Assembly: GCA_017792405.1 (NCBI GenBank)
Contig: CP051231.1
Location: 126,560-190,559, forward strand
Direction: 5' to 3'
DNA length: 64,000 nt
From: Oceanicola sp.
GTDB taxonomy: Bacteria; Pseudomonadota; Alphaproteobacteria; Rhodobacterales; Rhodobacteraceae
The notes beneath the pieces were generated by a model that had not been told where the DNA came from, did not search any database, and was given only the letters and a program-made list of their open reading frames with translations. This document shows positions 15,599 through 23,955 of the stretch, in pieces; position 1 is the first letter of the stretch, and the number at the start of each line of letters is the position of its first letter. The position numbers and the translations under genes were made by a program.

Positions 15599-15706
15599 CA
15601 GCGGGCCGGGTGGCCATTGGCCATCGAATTGGGGGCGCTCTCAGCCGGGCTTTCGGCTGGAGCGGGCATGATCTACTCTGGCGCCAAATTGCCAGATGGA
15701 GCCCCC

Positions 15707-17089
15707 ATGTATTCCACCCCCCTGCCCAAATTCGCCCCCGCCAATGGTGCCGCATGCCCGGTCTGGGCCGTCGGCCCCGAGGGGCTTGAGAGCCTGCCCG
15801 AAGAGGCCGCCCGTTGGGCTGCGTCCACGGGCTTCAAGGCCGGGGCGGGCGAGACCTGCCTTGTGCCGGGCGAGGGCGGGGCGTTGGGCGCCGTGCTGCT
15901 CGGGCTGGGTAGCGCGGCCAGCCGCGACCGGCGCCGGTTTGCCACCGGCGGGCTGCCGGGCGCTCTGCCCGAAGGCACTTATGCGCTGGCGGGCGCCTGG
16001 GAGGCGAGGGATGCCGAGGAGGCCGCTTTGGGCTGGCTCTTTGGCAGCTACCAGTTCACTCGCTACGCGGGGAGCGCGAGCGCGAAGGCGCAGCTGGTGT
16101 GCCCCGAGGGTGTGGATGCCGCGAAGCTGGAGGCGATTGCGGCGGGCGAGTTCCTGACCCGCGATCTCATCAACACCCCGACCTCCGACATGGGGCCGGA
16201 GGCGCTTGAGGATGCCTTTTTTGCGCTGGCGAAAGAGCAGGGCGCGAAGGCCAGTGCCATCCGGGGTGACGACCTGCTGACGCAGAACTTTCCGATGATC
16301 CACGCGGTGGGCCGGGCCAGCGCAGAGGCGCCGCGGCTGCTGGACATGCGATGGGGCGAGGACGGGCCGGCGCTGACGCTGGTGGGCAAGGGCGTGTGCT
16401 TTGACACCGGCGGGCTGAACCTGAAGCCGGGCGCCTCGATGGGGCTGATGAAGAAGGATATGGGCGGCTCGGCCACGGTGCTGGGGCTCGCCCGGATGAT
16501 CATGGCGCTGGGGCTGAAGCTGCGGCTGCGGGTGCTTGTGCCCGCGGTGGAGAACTCGGTGTCGTCTAACAGCTTCCGGCCGCAGGATATTCTGACGAGC
16601 CGCAAGGGGCTGACGGTGGAGATCAACAATACCGACGCCGAGGGGCGTCTGGTGCTGGCGGATGCGCTGACGTTGGCAGGGGAGGAGAACCCCGACATGA
16701 TCGTGAGCTTCGCCACGCTGACCGGCGCGGCGCGGGTGGCGGTGGGCGACGACCTTTCGCCCTTCTTCACCGGTAACGAGGCGCTGGCAGGGGCCTTGGC
16801 GGAGGCCGCGGCAGAGGTGGCGGACCCGGTCTGGCGGATGCCGTTCCATGCGCCTTACGAGCCGCGCATCGAGCCGGGCATCGCCGACCTCGATAACGCG
16901 CCGAAGGGCGGCATGGCCGGGGCGATCACTGCGGCGCTCTTTTTGCGGCGCTTTGTGCCAGAGGGCGCGGATTATACCCATTTTGACATCTACGGCTGGC
17001 AGCCGAACCCGGCGCCGGGGCGGCCCAAGGGGGGCGTCGGCATGGGCGCGCGGGCGCTGCTGGCGGCTTTGCCGAAGGTGCTGGGATGA
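15707..17089 (+). CDS. pepA: Leucyl aminopeptidase (M17 family)
   Basis: This cytosolic di-metal aminopeptidase removes N-terminal residues from peptides. The 460-residue product shows the M17 signature NTDAEGRLVLADAL (Asp310, Glu312 and Arg314) and further ligands Lys228 and Asp233 in VGKGVCFDTGG, with Asp251 in KKDMGGSA. The ATG at 15707 follows GGAG by five bases; an upstream start at 15617 adds a poorly conserved leader. Its stop codon overlaps the next gene's ATG (ATGA), so it is coupled to the NlpC/P60 peptidase, an arrangement that fits breakdown of cell-wall peptides. Confidence 0.93.
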   Translation: MYSTPLPKFAPANGAACPVWAVGPEGLESLPEEAARWAASTGFKAGAGETCLVPGEGGALGAVLLGLGSAASRDRRRFATGGLPGALPEGTYALAGAWEARDAEEAALGWLFGSYQFTRYAGSASAKAQLVCPEGVDAAKLEAIAAGEFLTRDLINTPTSDMGPEALEDAFFALAKEQGAKASAIRGDDLLTQNFPMIHAVGRASAEAPRLLDMRWGEDGPALTLVGKGVCFDTGGLNLKPGASMGLMKKDMGGSATVLGLARMIMALGLKLRLRVLVPAVENSVSSNSFRPQDILTSRKGLTVEINNTDAEGRLVLADALTLAGEENPDMIVSFATLTGAARVAVGDDLSPFFTGNEALAGALAEAAAEVADPVWRMPFHAPYEPRIEPGIADLDNAPKGGMAGAITAALFLRRFVPEGADYTHFDIYGWQPNPAPGRPKGGVGMGARALLAALPKVLG

Positions 17090-17910
17090 AGCTCGACCGC
17101 CGCCTCACCCCTGCCAATGCCCGTGTGGCTGCCGCCGCGTTGAAGGGGCTGGTGGAGGCAGAGGCCTATGTGGAGGGCGAGGCGGCCTGCGTTTGCGCCC
17201 CGCTGGCCGACATCTGCCGCGATCCGGCGGGCGACCGCGAGCGGCAGCTGCTGATGGGCGCAAGGGTTGTGGTCTATGAGCGGGTGGCGGGCTGGGCCTT
17301 TGTGCAGGCGGCCGCGGATGGCTACGTGGGCTACGTGGCCGAGGCGGCGCTGGGCGAGGTGGTGGCCCCGACCCACCGGGTGAGCGCGCGGCAGAGCCAC
17401 CTTTACCCGGAGCCGAGCATCAAGGTGCGGGAGAAGGCGGTGCTTTCGTTCGGCGCGCAGGTCGTGGTGACCGGGCAGGAGGGTGACCTGTGCGAAACGC
17501 CGGGCGGCTTCGTGCCGGTGCAGCACCTGACGGAGATCGGCACGCGGATGGACCGGCTGGAGGTGGCGCGGCTCTTTCTGGGCACGCCTTACCTTTGGGG
17601 TGGCAACTCGGGCGCGGGGCTCGACTGCTCGGGGCTGGTGCAGGCGGCGCTCCGGGCCGAGGGGCATGACTGCCCGGGCGATAGCGACATGCAAGAGGAG
17701 GCCGTGGGCGAGGGCGTGGCGCTGGATGCGCCGGTTGAGCCGGGCGACCTGTTCTTCTGGCCGGGGCATGTGGCGATGGCGCTGGATGCGGAGCGGCTGA
17801 TTCATGCGACGGGGCACTTCATGAGCACGGTGATCGAGCCGCTGCCTGAGGCGCTGGCGCGGATCGAGGCGGCGGGCTATGCGCTGCGGTCGCGGCGGCG
17901 GGTGGGCTAG
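17086..17910 (+). CDS. NlpC/P60 cysteine peptidase with SH3-like region
   Basis: The 274-residue product has an SH3-like N-terminal half and a C-terminal NlpC/P60 domain. The catalytic residues are Cys181 (GLDCSGLVQ), His228 (WPGHVAMAL) and a third polar residue, His240 (LIHATG). This resembles YkfC-type dipeptidyl-peptidases that cleave gamma-D-Glu bonds in murein peptides. No signal peptide is seen, so it probably acts in the cytoplasm on recycled peptides with its translationally coupled neighbour pepA. Confidence 0.9.
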   Translation: MKLDRRLTPANARVAAAALKGLVEAEAYVEGEAACVCAPLADICRDPAGDRERQLLMGARVVVYERVAGWAFVQAAADGYVGYVAEAALGEVVAPTHRVSARQSHLYPEPSIKVREKAVLSFGAQVVVTGQEGDLCETPGGFVPVQHLTEIGTRMDRLEVARLFLGTPYLWGGNSGAGLDCSGLVQAALRAEGHDCPGDSDMQEEAVGEGVALDAPVEPGDLFFWPGHVAMALDAERLIHATGHFMSTVIEPLPEALARIEAAGYALRSRRRVG

Positions 17911-17955
17911 AGCGGGGGGGCGGGACTAGCTCCGACCCATGCGGTTAGGTTGGTG

Positions 17956-18771
17956 TTACCGCCACGCCACCGGGTCGAGTTTGAACAGGGTGGAAAGCTG
18001 GGCGTAGACCTCCGGCTCCTCCTCCATCAGGGCGGCGGGTTGCTCGAAGAAGACCTCGACGGCCACCGCGAAGAACTCCTCGTGGCCCTCGCAGCCGTAG
18101 GGATCGATCACGCCGCGTTCGCCGCGCTCCACCCGCGCGCAAAGCCGCTCGTAGGCGCCGGTGAAGACCCGCGCCCATTCGGCAAAGCTCTGGCCACGGG
18201 CCATGACGGGGGCGCCATCGGCGGCGCCGGAGAGATCATCGACCTGATGGGCGAACTCGTGGAGCACCACGTTGTGGCCATCGTGCTCATCGGCGGCACC
18301 AGCCTCGGAATGGGCCCAGCTGAGGATCACCGGGCCGCGCGCCCAGCTTTCGCCGGTGCGGACGGTGTCCTGCTCGGTCACGACGAAGCCGTTGTGGCTG
18401 GCGCGGCGCGAGCGGAAGGCGCCGGGGTAGATCAGGATGGTGCGCAGGTTCACGAACCATGTGTCGGTGTTGACCACCAGCAGGCAGGCTTGGGCGGCGA
18501 TGGAGAGGCGCATCTCGTCGGTCACCTCCAGCCCGCCGCGCCCCAGAAACTCGACCTGATCGAGAAAGAGGTTCACCCGGCCTTCCAGCGCACGGGCCAG
18601 ATCGGGCGGCAGACGGCGGGTGATGGGCACCTTGGCGGCAATAACCGCGCGCTGGGCCTCGGTCAGCGGCATAGTCAGAAGGGCGGCACGGGAGCGGCGG
18701 CGCAACAGCTTGGCGACACCCCATGCGAGGGCGGCGAGCGCCATGAGGCCGAGGACGATGAGGGTGGGCAT
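17956..18771 (-). CDS. mtfA: MtfA-type zinc peptidase
   Basis: The 271-residue protein has an N-terminal membrane helix (about residues 2-22) and the MtfA zinc motif HEFAH (His171, Glu172, His175) with a downstream Glu in CEGHEEFFAVA (about 231). E. coli MtfA is a peptidase that also titrates the Mlc repressor and so affects glucose PTS expression; whether that applies here is unknown. The membrane anchor distinguishes it from the soluble E. coli form. It lies downstream of the DUF2794 gene with an 11-bp gap and converges on the NlpC gene. Confidence 0.88.
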   Translation of the reverse strand: MPTLIVLGLMALAALAWGVAKLLRRRSRAALLTMPLTEAQRAVIAAKVPITRRLPPDLARALEGRVNLFLDQVEFLGRGGLEVTDEMRLSIAAQACLLVVNTDTWFVNLRTILIYPGAFRSRRASHNGFVVTEQDTVRTGESWARGPVILSWAHSEAGAADEHDGHNVVLHEFAHQVDDLSGAADGAPVMARGQSFAEWARVFTGAYERLCARVERGERGVIDPYGCEGHEEFFAVAVEVFFEQPAALMEEEPEVYAQLSTLFKLDPVAWR

Positions 18772-18782
18772 GGGGTGGCCGG

Positions 18783-19127
18783 TTACTCGACGGCGCGGAT
18801 CAGCTTGCGTTCGAGCACGCGGAGCACGGTGCGCAGATCATGGCCGCGCTTGAGCACCTGCCCGTCCATCCCGATCACGGCATACATGCCCTGCTTGGCC
18901 CGCATCTTGGGGCGCTTCTCGATCCGGTAGAGCGGGTGCTCGGCGGTGCGGCGGAAGATCGAGAACACGGCGACATCACGCAGGCTCGATATGCCGTAGT
19001 CACGCCACTCGCCAGCGGCGACGAAGCGCCCGTAGAGACCAAGAATGAGCGAAAGTTCGGGGCGCTGGAAGGCGACCGGCTCGTTCGCGCGATTGCCGGG
19101 AAAGGGCGTGGGCGACTGCACGTTCAT
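18783..19127 (-). CDS. DUF2794 family protein
   Basis: A 114-residue cytoplasmic protein typical of alphaproteobacteria, with PELSLILGLYGRFVAAGEWRDYG and FSIFRRTAEHPLYRIEKRP as recognisable stretches. The ATG at 19127 matches the usual family length; the frame is open for another 41 codons upstream without coding character. It is followed by mtfA with an 11-bp gap. Function unknown. Confidence 0.82.
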   Translation of the reverse strand: MNVQSPTPFPGNRANEPVAFQRPELSLILGLYGRFVAAGEWRDYGISSLRDVAVFSIFRRTAEHPLYRIEKRPKMRAKQGMYAVIGMDGQVLKRGHDLRTVLRVLERKLIRAVE

Positions 19128-19269
19128 GCCTATGAGAGTGGGGGCAAGCGGTGGCAAAATCAAGCGTCTCGAAAATGTCGCAAAATGGCCCCCGCAGGGT
19201 CGCCCGCCGATCCTGACCGCGCCGCGATCGGTTGCGATACACCTCGGCACGCAACGAGCCCCAGGCTCG

Positions 19270-19318
19270 ACCCCGGTGGGGTGGCATCATAGCCCCCACC
19301 CAGTCGCCCCACCGGGGT
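19270..19318. repeat. Long-armed inverted repeat
   Basis: Perfect 12-base arms ACCCCGGTGGGG (19270-19281) and CCCCACCGGGGT (19307-19318) enclose 25 bases. It lies in the non-coding space between the DUF2794 start and the 3' end of imuB, next to the terminator at 19332. Confidence 0.55.
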
Positions 19319-19324
19319 GCCAGA

Positions 19325-20830
19325 CTACAGTGCCCGTCGGCTTTGTCCGGCGGGCCTTTTTCTGTTCGGGGTCAGGCGAAGCGCCCGTGGCAGAACCAGC
19401 CGCCCGAGACCGCCCCGCCGTGGGCGTAGAACAGCCAGAGCCGGGCGCGGCTCGGTGGGGCGGGGCGGCCAATCGGCGGCGGGCGCGGACCATGCAGCGG
19501 CGCGGAGCTGGGTGGCCTTCTCGGGCACGTGGCTGTCGCCGGGGTGGAGCCGATGGATCTGCTCCAGCCCGACCCGCGCGCCCAATCGCCCGATGAGGTC
19601 ATCGAGCGCGGTGTCGTTCTGCAGCCGGGCGGCGGCATCGGCGCTGGCCCCGGCGTGGCCGCGGTGCTGCACCGCGTGGACCGGCTCGGTGACGGTGGCC
19701 ACCAGCCGGATCACGTCGATCCCGTCGCCGGCATCGACCTCGGCCAGCTTCATCCGCAGTAGGGGGCGCAGGCGCTCGGGGTCAGCGGACGGACGGGCGA
19801 GGCCCAGCTCGAGCACTTGGGCGCTGTGATCGCAGCGCAGCAGATGCAGCCGGAGCCGCCGCGCGCCCATGCCGCGCGCGCGCAGCCGGGCCTCCAGCGC
19901 GGGCAGCAGTCGGTCGATCCCGGCGGCAAGGTCTGGCTCCAGCCCGATCGGCTCCGGCAGGGTCAGCCGCACGGCATAGCGCGGCTCGGGGCGGGCGGGA
20001 GAGACCGGCTCGGGCGCGGTGCCGAAGGCCTGATCGAGCCGCAGCACCAGATCGGCGCCAAAGCGGCGGGCCAGTGCGGCGCGGGGCTGGGCGGCCAGCT
20101 CCTCGACCCGGCGCAGCCCAAGGCGGGCAAGCTGCTGGGTGGTCTTGGGCGGCAGGCGCAGCGCGGCCAGCGGCAGCGGCGCCAGCGCCTCGCGGGCCAT
20201 GCCGGGCGCGGCGATGCGGGCCTCGGGCGAGGGCGCATCGGCGGCCAGCGGGGGCGGGCCGCCGCGCTCCCAGTGTCGCCGCTTCACGGCGCGGGCGCGG
20301 GTGGCATAGGCCTCCTGGTCGATCGCATCGCCTGAGCGCAGCGCCCCTGGCCCTTGGCCCGCGAACCGCGCCAGCGCCCAGGCCGCGCCCACGGTATCGG
20401 CGACCCCGGCGCAGACCGTCAGCCCGAGCTGGGCGCAATCGGCCTCGGCCTCACCCATCAGCCCGGCCTCGCCGCCGAAGAGATGGGCGCAGCCGGTGAT
20501 ATCCACCACCAGCCCCTCGGGCGGGGCCTCGCTGATCCAGGGAGAAAATTTGCCGGCCCAGCGGCGCAGAACGGTGAGAAACCCCGCCTCGATGGCGGGC
20601 CGCTCCAGTCGGGTGACGAGATCTGGGCAGACCGCCTGCGCATCGCGCAGCGGTTGGCCGGGGCGCAGCCCGGCGGCGGAGGCGGCACGCGACAGCGAGG
20701 CGAGGCTCACCACGTTGCCGCTTTCGCGCACCACGGCCAGCGGCACCTCGGCCAGCGCGGGCTCGGCACGGATCAGCCGCTCGGCGGCAAGCCGGGGGAA
20801 CCACAGCGAGAGGATTCGGCGGTTGGGCAT
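19325..20830 (-). CDS. imuB: ImuB, Y-family polymerase-like mutasome protein, altered C-terminus
   Basis: ImuB is a catalytically dead Y-family polymerase homologue that links DnaE2, ImuA and the beta clamp in SOS mutagenesis. The product opens LSLWFPRLAAERL, lacking catalytic Asp residues, as ImuB does. The normal frame is clear up to AAWSAPAADWP. The expected following domain (about 70-75 residues) is absent, and the family's typical last residues, RLWLFYAHGG to WFCHGRFA and stop, appear in another frame ending at 19372. The frame that stays open runs on to 19325 through a hairpin. A LexA box lies upstream; imuA is not adjacent. Confidence 0.9.
   Translation of the reverse strand: MPNRRILSLWFPRLAAERLIRAEPALAEVPLAVVRESGNVVSLASLSRAASAAGLRPGQPLRDAQAVCPDLVTRLERPAIEAGFLTVLRRWAGKFSPWISEAPPEGLVVDITGCAHLFGGEAGLMGEAEADCAQLGLTVCAGVADTVGAAWALARFAGQGPGALRSGDAIDQEAYATRARAVKRRHWERGGPPPLAADAPSPEARIAAPGMAREALAPLPLAALRLPPKTTQQLARLGLRRVEELAAQPRAALARRFGADLVLRLDQAFGTAPEPVSPARPEPRYAVRLTLPEPIGLEPDLAAGIDRLLPALEARLRARGMGARRLRLHLLRCDHSAQVLELGLARPSADPERLRPLLRMKLAEVDAGDGIDVIRLVATVTEPVHAVQHRGHAGASADAAARLQNDTALDDLIGRLGARVGLEQIHRLHPGDSHVPEKATQLRAAAWSAPAADWPPRPTEPRPALAVLRPRRGGLGRLVLPRALRLTPNRKRPAGQSRRAL
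19332..19361 (+). terminator. Intrinsic terminator on the plus strand without a matching gene
   Basis: GCCCGTCGG and CCGGCGGGC form a nine-base stem with a six-base loop, then CCTTTTT on the plus strand. No plus-strand gene ends nearby (the last is at 17910). It shares GGCCTTTTTCTGTTC with the terminator at 13741. Confidence 0.55.
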
Positions 20831-20847
20831 GGGGCGGCAGCAGGTAT

Positions 20848-20862
20848 GTTCGTGATTTGTTC
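20848..20862. promoter_or_regulatory. LexA (SOS) box upstream of imuB
   Basis: GTTCGTGATTTGTTC is an exact GTTC-N7-GTTC, the SOS box of alphaproteobacteria. It ends 18 to 32 bp before the imuB start codon, in the expected promoter position, so imuB should be repressed by LexA and induced by DNA damage. Confidence 0.82.
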
Positions 20863-20913
20863 TATTTTAGCCCTGCGCCATGCGGGAGTCGAGTCCGCCT
20901 GCTCCGGGGTGGA

Positions 20914-21234
20914 TCAGCCGCAGGTGACGCGGGTGATCAGGCCGGCGGGATCGAGGTAGAAGTTCATCCGGTAGGGATTGTACTCTTGGGTCACGATGCC
21001 GCCGTGCGGGATGACCCGGATCTGGCGGGTGACGCCGAGCGTGGGGATCACGCTGGACGGCTGGCCGATGGCGGCGGTGCGATAGGTGGAGGCGCCGCAA
21101 ATGTCAGGCTCGCGCTCCACGAGGCCACTGTCAGCATTGTCCTGCAGCGGATCGTCGCTCGGGGGCAGGTCTTCAACCGGGGGCTGACAGGCGGCGAGCG
21201 CCGTCAGGAGAATCAGGGCCTTGAGAGATTTCAT
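20914..21234 (-). CDS. I78-family peptidase inhibitor lipoprotein
   Basis: The 106-residue product is a lipoprotein by its signal and lipobox LTALAAC (Cys16). The mature part carries the I78 inhibitor pattern: CGAS (46-49), AAIGQPSS, a RVIPHGG turn, then YNPYRMNFYLDPAGLITRV and terminal CG. Family members inhibit serine proteases such as subtilisins; the two Cys would form a disulphide in the periplasm. It is monocistronic, divergent from the formaldehyde dehydrogenase gene and unrelated to imuB downstream. Confidence 0.82.
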   Translation of the reverse strand: MKSLKALILLTALAACQPPVEDLPPSDDPLQDNADSGLVEREPDICGASTYRTAAIGQPSSVIPTLGVTRQIRVIPHGGIVTQEYNPYRMNFYLDPAGLITRVTCG

Positions 21235-21318
21235 CGCGGGTTTCTTCCCATATCCGGTTGAATAAACGCAGAGATTCCCCCACGGTTCCGCGCGACAGAT
21301 TAACGGGAGTTTCGACAA

Positions 21319-22446
21319 ATGAAAACGCGCGCCGCGGTGGCCCTTGAGGCTGGCAAACCGCTTGAGATCATGGAGGTGAACCTTGAGGGCCCGAAGGCGG
21401 GCGAGGTTCTGGTGGAGATCAAGGCGACGGGGATTTGCCACACCGATGAGTTCACCCGCTCGGGCGATGACCCGGAGGGGCTGTTTCCGTCCATCCTGGG
21501 CCATGAGGGCGCGGGCGTTGTGATGGAGGTGGGCGAGGGCGTGACCACGCTGAAGCCGGGCGACCACGTGATCCCGCTCTACACCCCCGAGTGCCGCGAG
21601 TGCGCCTCATGCCTGAGCGGCAAAACCAACCTCTGCACCGCGATCCGGAACACGCAGGGCCAGGGCCTGATGCCCGACGGCACGACCCGGTTTTCCATGC
21701 TCGATGGCACGCCGATCTATCACTACATGGGCTGTTCCACCTTTGCGAACCATACGGTGATGCCCGAGATCGCGCTGGCCAAGGTGCGCGAGGACGCGCC
21801 CTTCGACAAGATCTGCTACATCGGCTGCGGCGTGACCACTGGCATCGGGGCCGTCATTAACACGGCAGGTGTTGAGATTGGGTCAACGGCCGCTGTTTTC
21901 GGCCTCGGCGGCATCGGGCTGAACGTGATCCAGGGCCTGCGGATGGCGGGCTGCGACAAGATCATCGGGGTCGATCTGAACGACGACAAGGCGGAGATGG
22001 CGAAGAAATTCGGCATGACACACTTCGTTAACCCTTCGAAGGTAGAGAACACGGTGCAGGCCATCGTGGACCTGACAAAGACCGAGCTCGACCAGATCGG
22101 CGGCGTGGACTACTCGTTCGACGCCACCGGCAACGTGAAGGTGATGCGCGACGCGCTGGAATGCTCGCACCGCGGCTGGGGCGTGAGCGTGATCATCGGC
22201 GTGGCACCAGCGGGCGCCGAGATCAGCACCCGCCCGTTCCAGCTGGTGACGGGCCGGGTCTGGAAAGGCACGGCCTTCGGTGGCGCCAAAGGGAGGACGG
22301 ATGTGCCCAAGTTCGTGGACTGGTACATGGACGGGAAGATCGAGATCGACCCGATGATCACCCACAAGCTGAAGCTCGATGACATCAACGAAGGCTTCGA
22401 GCTGATGCACGCCGGTAAGTCCATCCGCGCCGTGGTGGAGTATTGA
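21319..22446 (+). CDS. frmA: S-(hydroxymethyl)glutathione dehydrogenase (class III alcohol dehydrogenase)
   Basis: This zinc alcohol dehydrogenase oxidises S-hydroxymethylglutathione (formaldehyde plus glutathione) to S-formylglutathione with NAD. The 375-residue length is standard. Catalytic zinc ligands Cys40 and His62 ([16 protein letters not shown]), structural zinc cysteines 92, 95, 98 and 106, and the nucleotide motif GLGGIGL near 195 are present. FghA, which acts next, is encoded 17 kb upstream instead of adjacent. GGGAG precedes the ATG. The next frame begins inside the stop codon region. Confidence 0.96.
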   Translation: MKTRAAVALEAGKPLEIMEVNLEGPKAGEVLVEIKATGICHTDEFTRSGDDPEGLFPSILGHEGAGVVMEVGEGVTTLKPGDHVIPLYTPECRECASCLSGKTNLCTAIRNTQGQGLMPDGTTRFSMLDGTPIYHYMGCSTFANHTVMPEIALAKVREDAPFDKICYIGCGVTTGIGAVINTAGVEIGSTAAVFGLGGIGLNVIQGLRMAGCDKIIGVDLNDDKAEMAKKFGMTHFVNPSKVENTVQAIVDLTKTELDQIGGVDYSFDATGNVKVMRDALECSHRGWGVSVIIGVAPAGAEISTRPFQLVTGRVWKGTAFGGAKGRTDVPKFVDWYMDGKIEIDPMITHKLKLDDINEGFELMHAGKSIRAVVEY

Positions 22447-22817
22447 TCCGCGCTGCTGCCCTCGTGGTGGCACTGGCGGCCAGCCCCGCGCTGGCCGCTC
22501 CGCTGCTTGAACTCCGCGTCGGCCCGGTTGCGGCCGAGGCCGAGGCGGAGGACATCGTAAGCGTTACCCCGGTGCTCGACGCGCAGCCGGGCTTCGACAT
22601 TACCATCTCGGAGCGGTTCAGCGAGGCGGTGGGCAAGCTGACGGCCGCTCACGTGGGCGAGGAGCTGCGGCTTTCGATCTGTGGCGAGGTGGTGATGCGG
22701 CCCCGGATCATGGAGCCGATTTTGGGCACCGGGATGCGGCTGATGCCGATCCCGCCGGAGAAGGCGGAGCCCTACCTGCTGTGGCTCACCGGGCGGGAGC
22801 CTTGCCCGGAGGAGTGA
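22443..22817 (+). CDS. Secreted protein with SecD P1-head-like domain
   Basis: The 124-residue product has a signal peptide ([17 protein letters not shown]) and a mature domain containing [20 protein letters not shown] and [20 protein letters not shown], which recalls the head subdomain of the SecD P1 region found as a stand-alone secreted domain. It begins with TTG overlapping the dehydrogenase stop codon, so translation is probably coupled. A role in the periplasm is expected; none is known. Confidence 0.7.
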   Translation: MIRAAALVVALAASPALAAPLLELRVGPVAAEAEAEDIVSVTPVLDAQPGFDITISERFSEAVGKLTAAHVGEELRLSICGEVVMRPRIMEPILGTGMRLMPIPPEKAEPYLLWLTGREPCPEE

Positions 22818-22918
22818 GCGGCGCAGGGCTGCCACGCTCTGCGATTGCGGCCAAGGCCACGGCCTGAGGGAACCCGCGCGGCGTTTGCGCGGTTCATCCT
22901 GCATAGGAGGGCCCGCCG

Positions 22919-23248
22919 ATGAACACCAAACCCAGCTTCCCGACCGATCTTTTGCCCAGCGAAGAAACCCAGAGCCGCCTTGTGCCGGTGGCCGTGGCCT
23001 GCGGGCTCGTGGCGGCGGGGGCGCTGCTGTGGCGGGCCAAGCCGCGCGCGCTGGAAATCCCCGACCCGGTGCCGCTGGGCGCCAAGCCCTCGAAGAGCCT
23101 GTTCCGCCGGATGGCCCGCCGCTCGCGCGACGGGGTTCACAAGATCGCGCCCGGCAACATCTCGGTGTCGCTCGGGCGCTCGCTGGTGATCGCGGGCGGG
23201 GCGCTGCTGCTGACCCGGCTGCTCGATGAGCTGGCGGGCGAGGACTAA
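22919..23248 (+). CDS. Small membrane protein, hypothetical
   Basis: The 109-residue protein has two hydrophobic helices (about residues 22-38 and 86-103) separated by a basic segment rich in Arg and Lys. AGGAGGG lies upstream of the ATG. It is preceded by a GC-rich hairpin around 22875-22895 and its stop overlaps that of the convergent methyltransferase. No family is recognised. Confidence 0.6.
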   Translation: MNTKPSFPTDLLPSEETQSRLVPVAVACGLVAAGALLWRAKPRALEIPDPVPLGAKPSKSLFRRMARRSRDGVHKIAPGNISVSLGRSLVIAGGALLLTRLLDELAGED

Positions 23249-23856
23249 CCCTTTCGCGCCACCACGAAACGGGCTGGCGGATTGGCCGGGTAGTTGCCGG
23301 TTTCGACAATCGTCAGCCCGGCGGCCTCGTGCAGCGCGTCGATCTCCGCAACCTTGAAGAACCGAACCTTGGGCGCTTGCCGGAACAGCCGCATCGCGCC
23401 AATGAGTGGGCGCAGATACCACATGCGGCTGAGCGCGGTGGTCTTGGTGATCACGTATCCGCCCGGTTTGACGCGGGCGGCGAGGGCGGCGACGGCGGCG
23501 GCGGGATCGGGCACCAGATGCAAAAGGTTGAAAGCAATGGCTGCGTCGAACGGGCCTTCGGGCAGGGTCTCGACCCCGGATTGCTCCAGCGTGATGTTGG
23601 CCAGGCCATCGGCGTCGATCCGGCTGCGGGCGATCTCCAGCAGGACATCGGAAATGTCGGTGGCTACGATCCGGCCCGCGTGGGGCGCGAGGCGGCGGGC
23701 GGTGGTGTCGGTGCCTGCGCCGGCCTCCAGCACAGCCGCATCGGCGGCGAGGTAGCTGGCGGTGCGTTCCAGCGTGGTGGCATAGGCGGCCTCATCCGAG
23801 ATCGGGCGGGCGGCGTAGCGGGGGGCGACCTTGTTCCAGAATTTTGCGTCGGTCAT
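23245..23856 (-). CDS. Class I SAM-dependent methyltransferase
   Basis: The 203-residue product has the SAM-binding motif LEAGAGTDTTA (about residues 43-53), an acidic motif II region (VATDISDVLL), and FNLLHLVPDP at the motif following. This is the class I methyltransferase fold (Methyltransf_11/25 type). The substrate is not predictable. GGAG precedes the ATG by seven bases. It is divergent from a LysR gene, which is a typical pairing of a regulator and its target. Confidence 0.85.
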   Translation of the reverse strand: MTDAKFWNKVAPRYAARPISDEAAYATTLERTASYLAADAAVLEAGAGTDTTARRLAPHAGRIVATDISDVLLEIARSRIDADGLANITLEQSGVETLPEGPFDAAIAFNLLHLVPDPAAAVAALAARVKPGGYVITKTTALSRMWYLRPLIGAMRLFRQAPKVRFFKVAEIDALHEAAGLTIVETGNYPANPPARFVVARKG

Positions 23857-23872
23857 GGCGGGCTCCGTGGGA

Positions 23873-23955
23873 TTGATCTGTGGGTTTGATCTGTTGGCGC
23901 AGATGTAGCCAAACGCGGATCACATAAGAATTGCCTGATTGCGCATTTGATCTAT
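23873..23955. promoter_or_regulatory. Threefold TTGATCT direct repeats in divergent promoter
   Basis: TTGATCTGT occurs at 23873 and 23886 (13-bp step) and TTGATCT again at 23947, all on the plus strand between the methyltransferase and LysR start codons. They are candidate recognition elements for the LysR protein; the assignment is inferred from location only. Confidence 0.4.
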
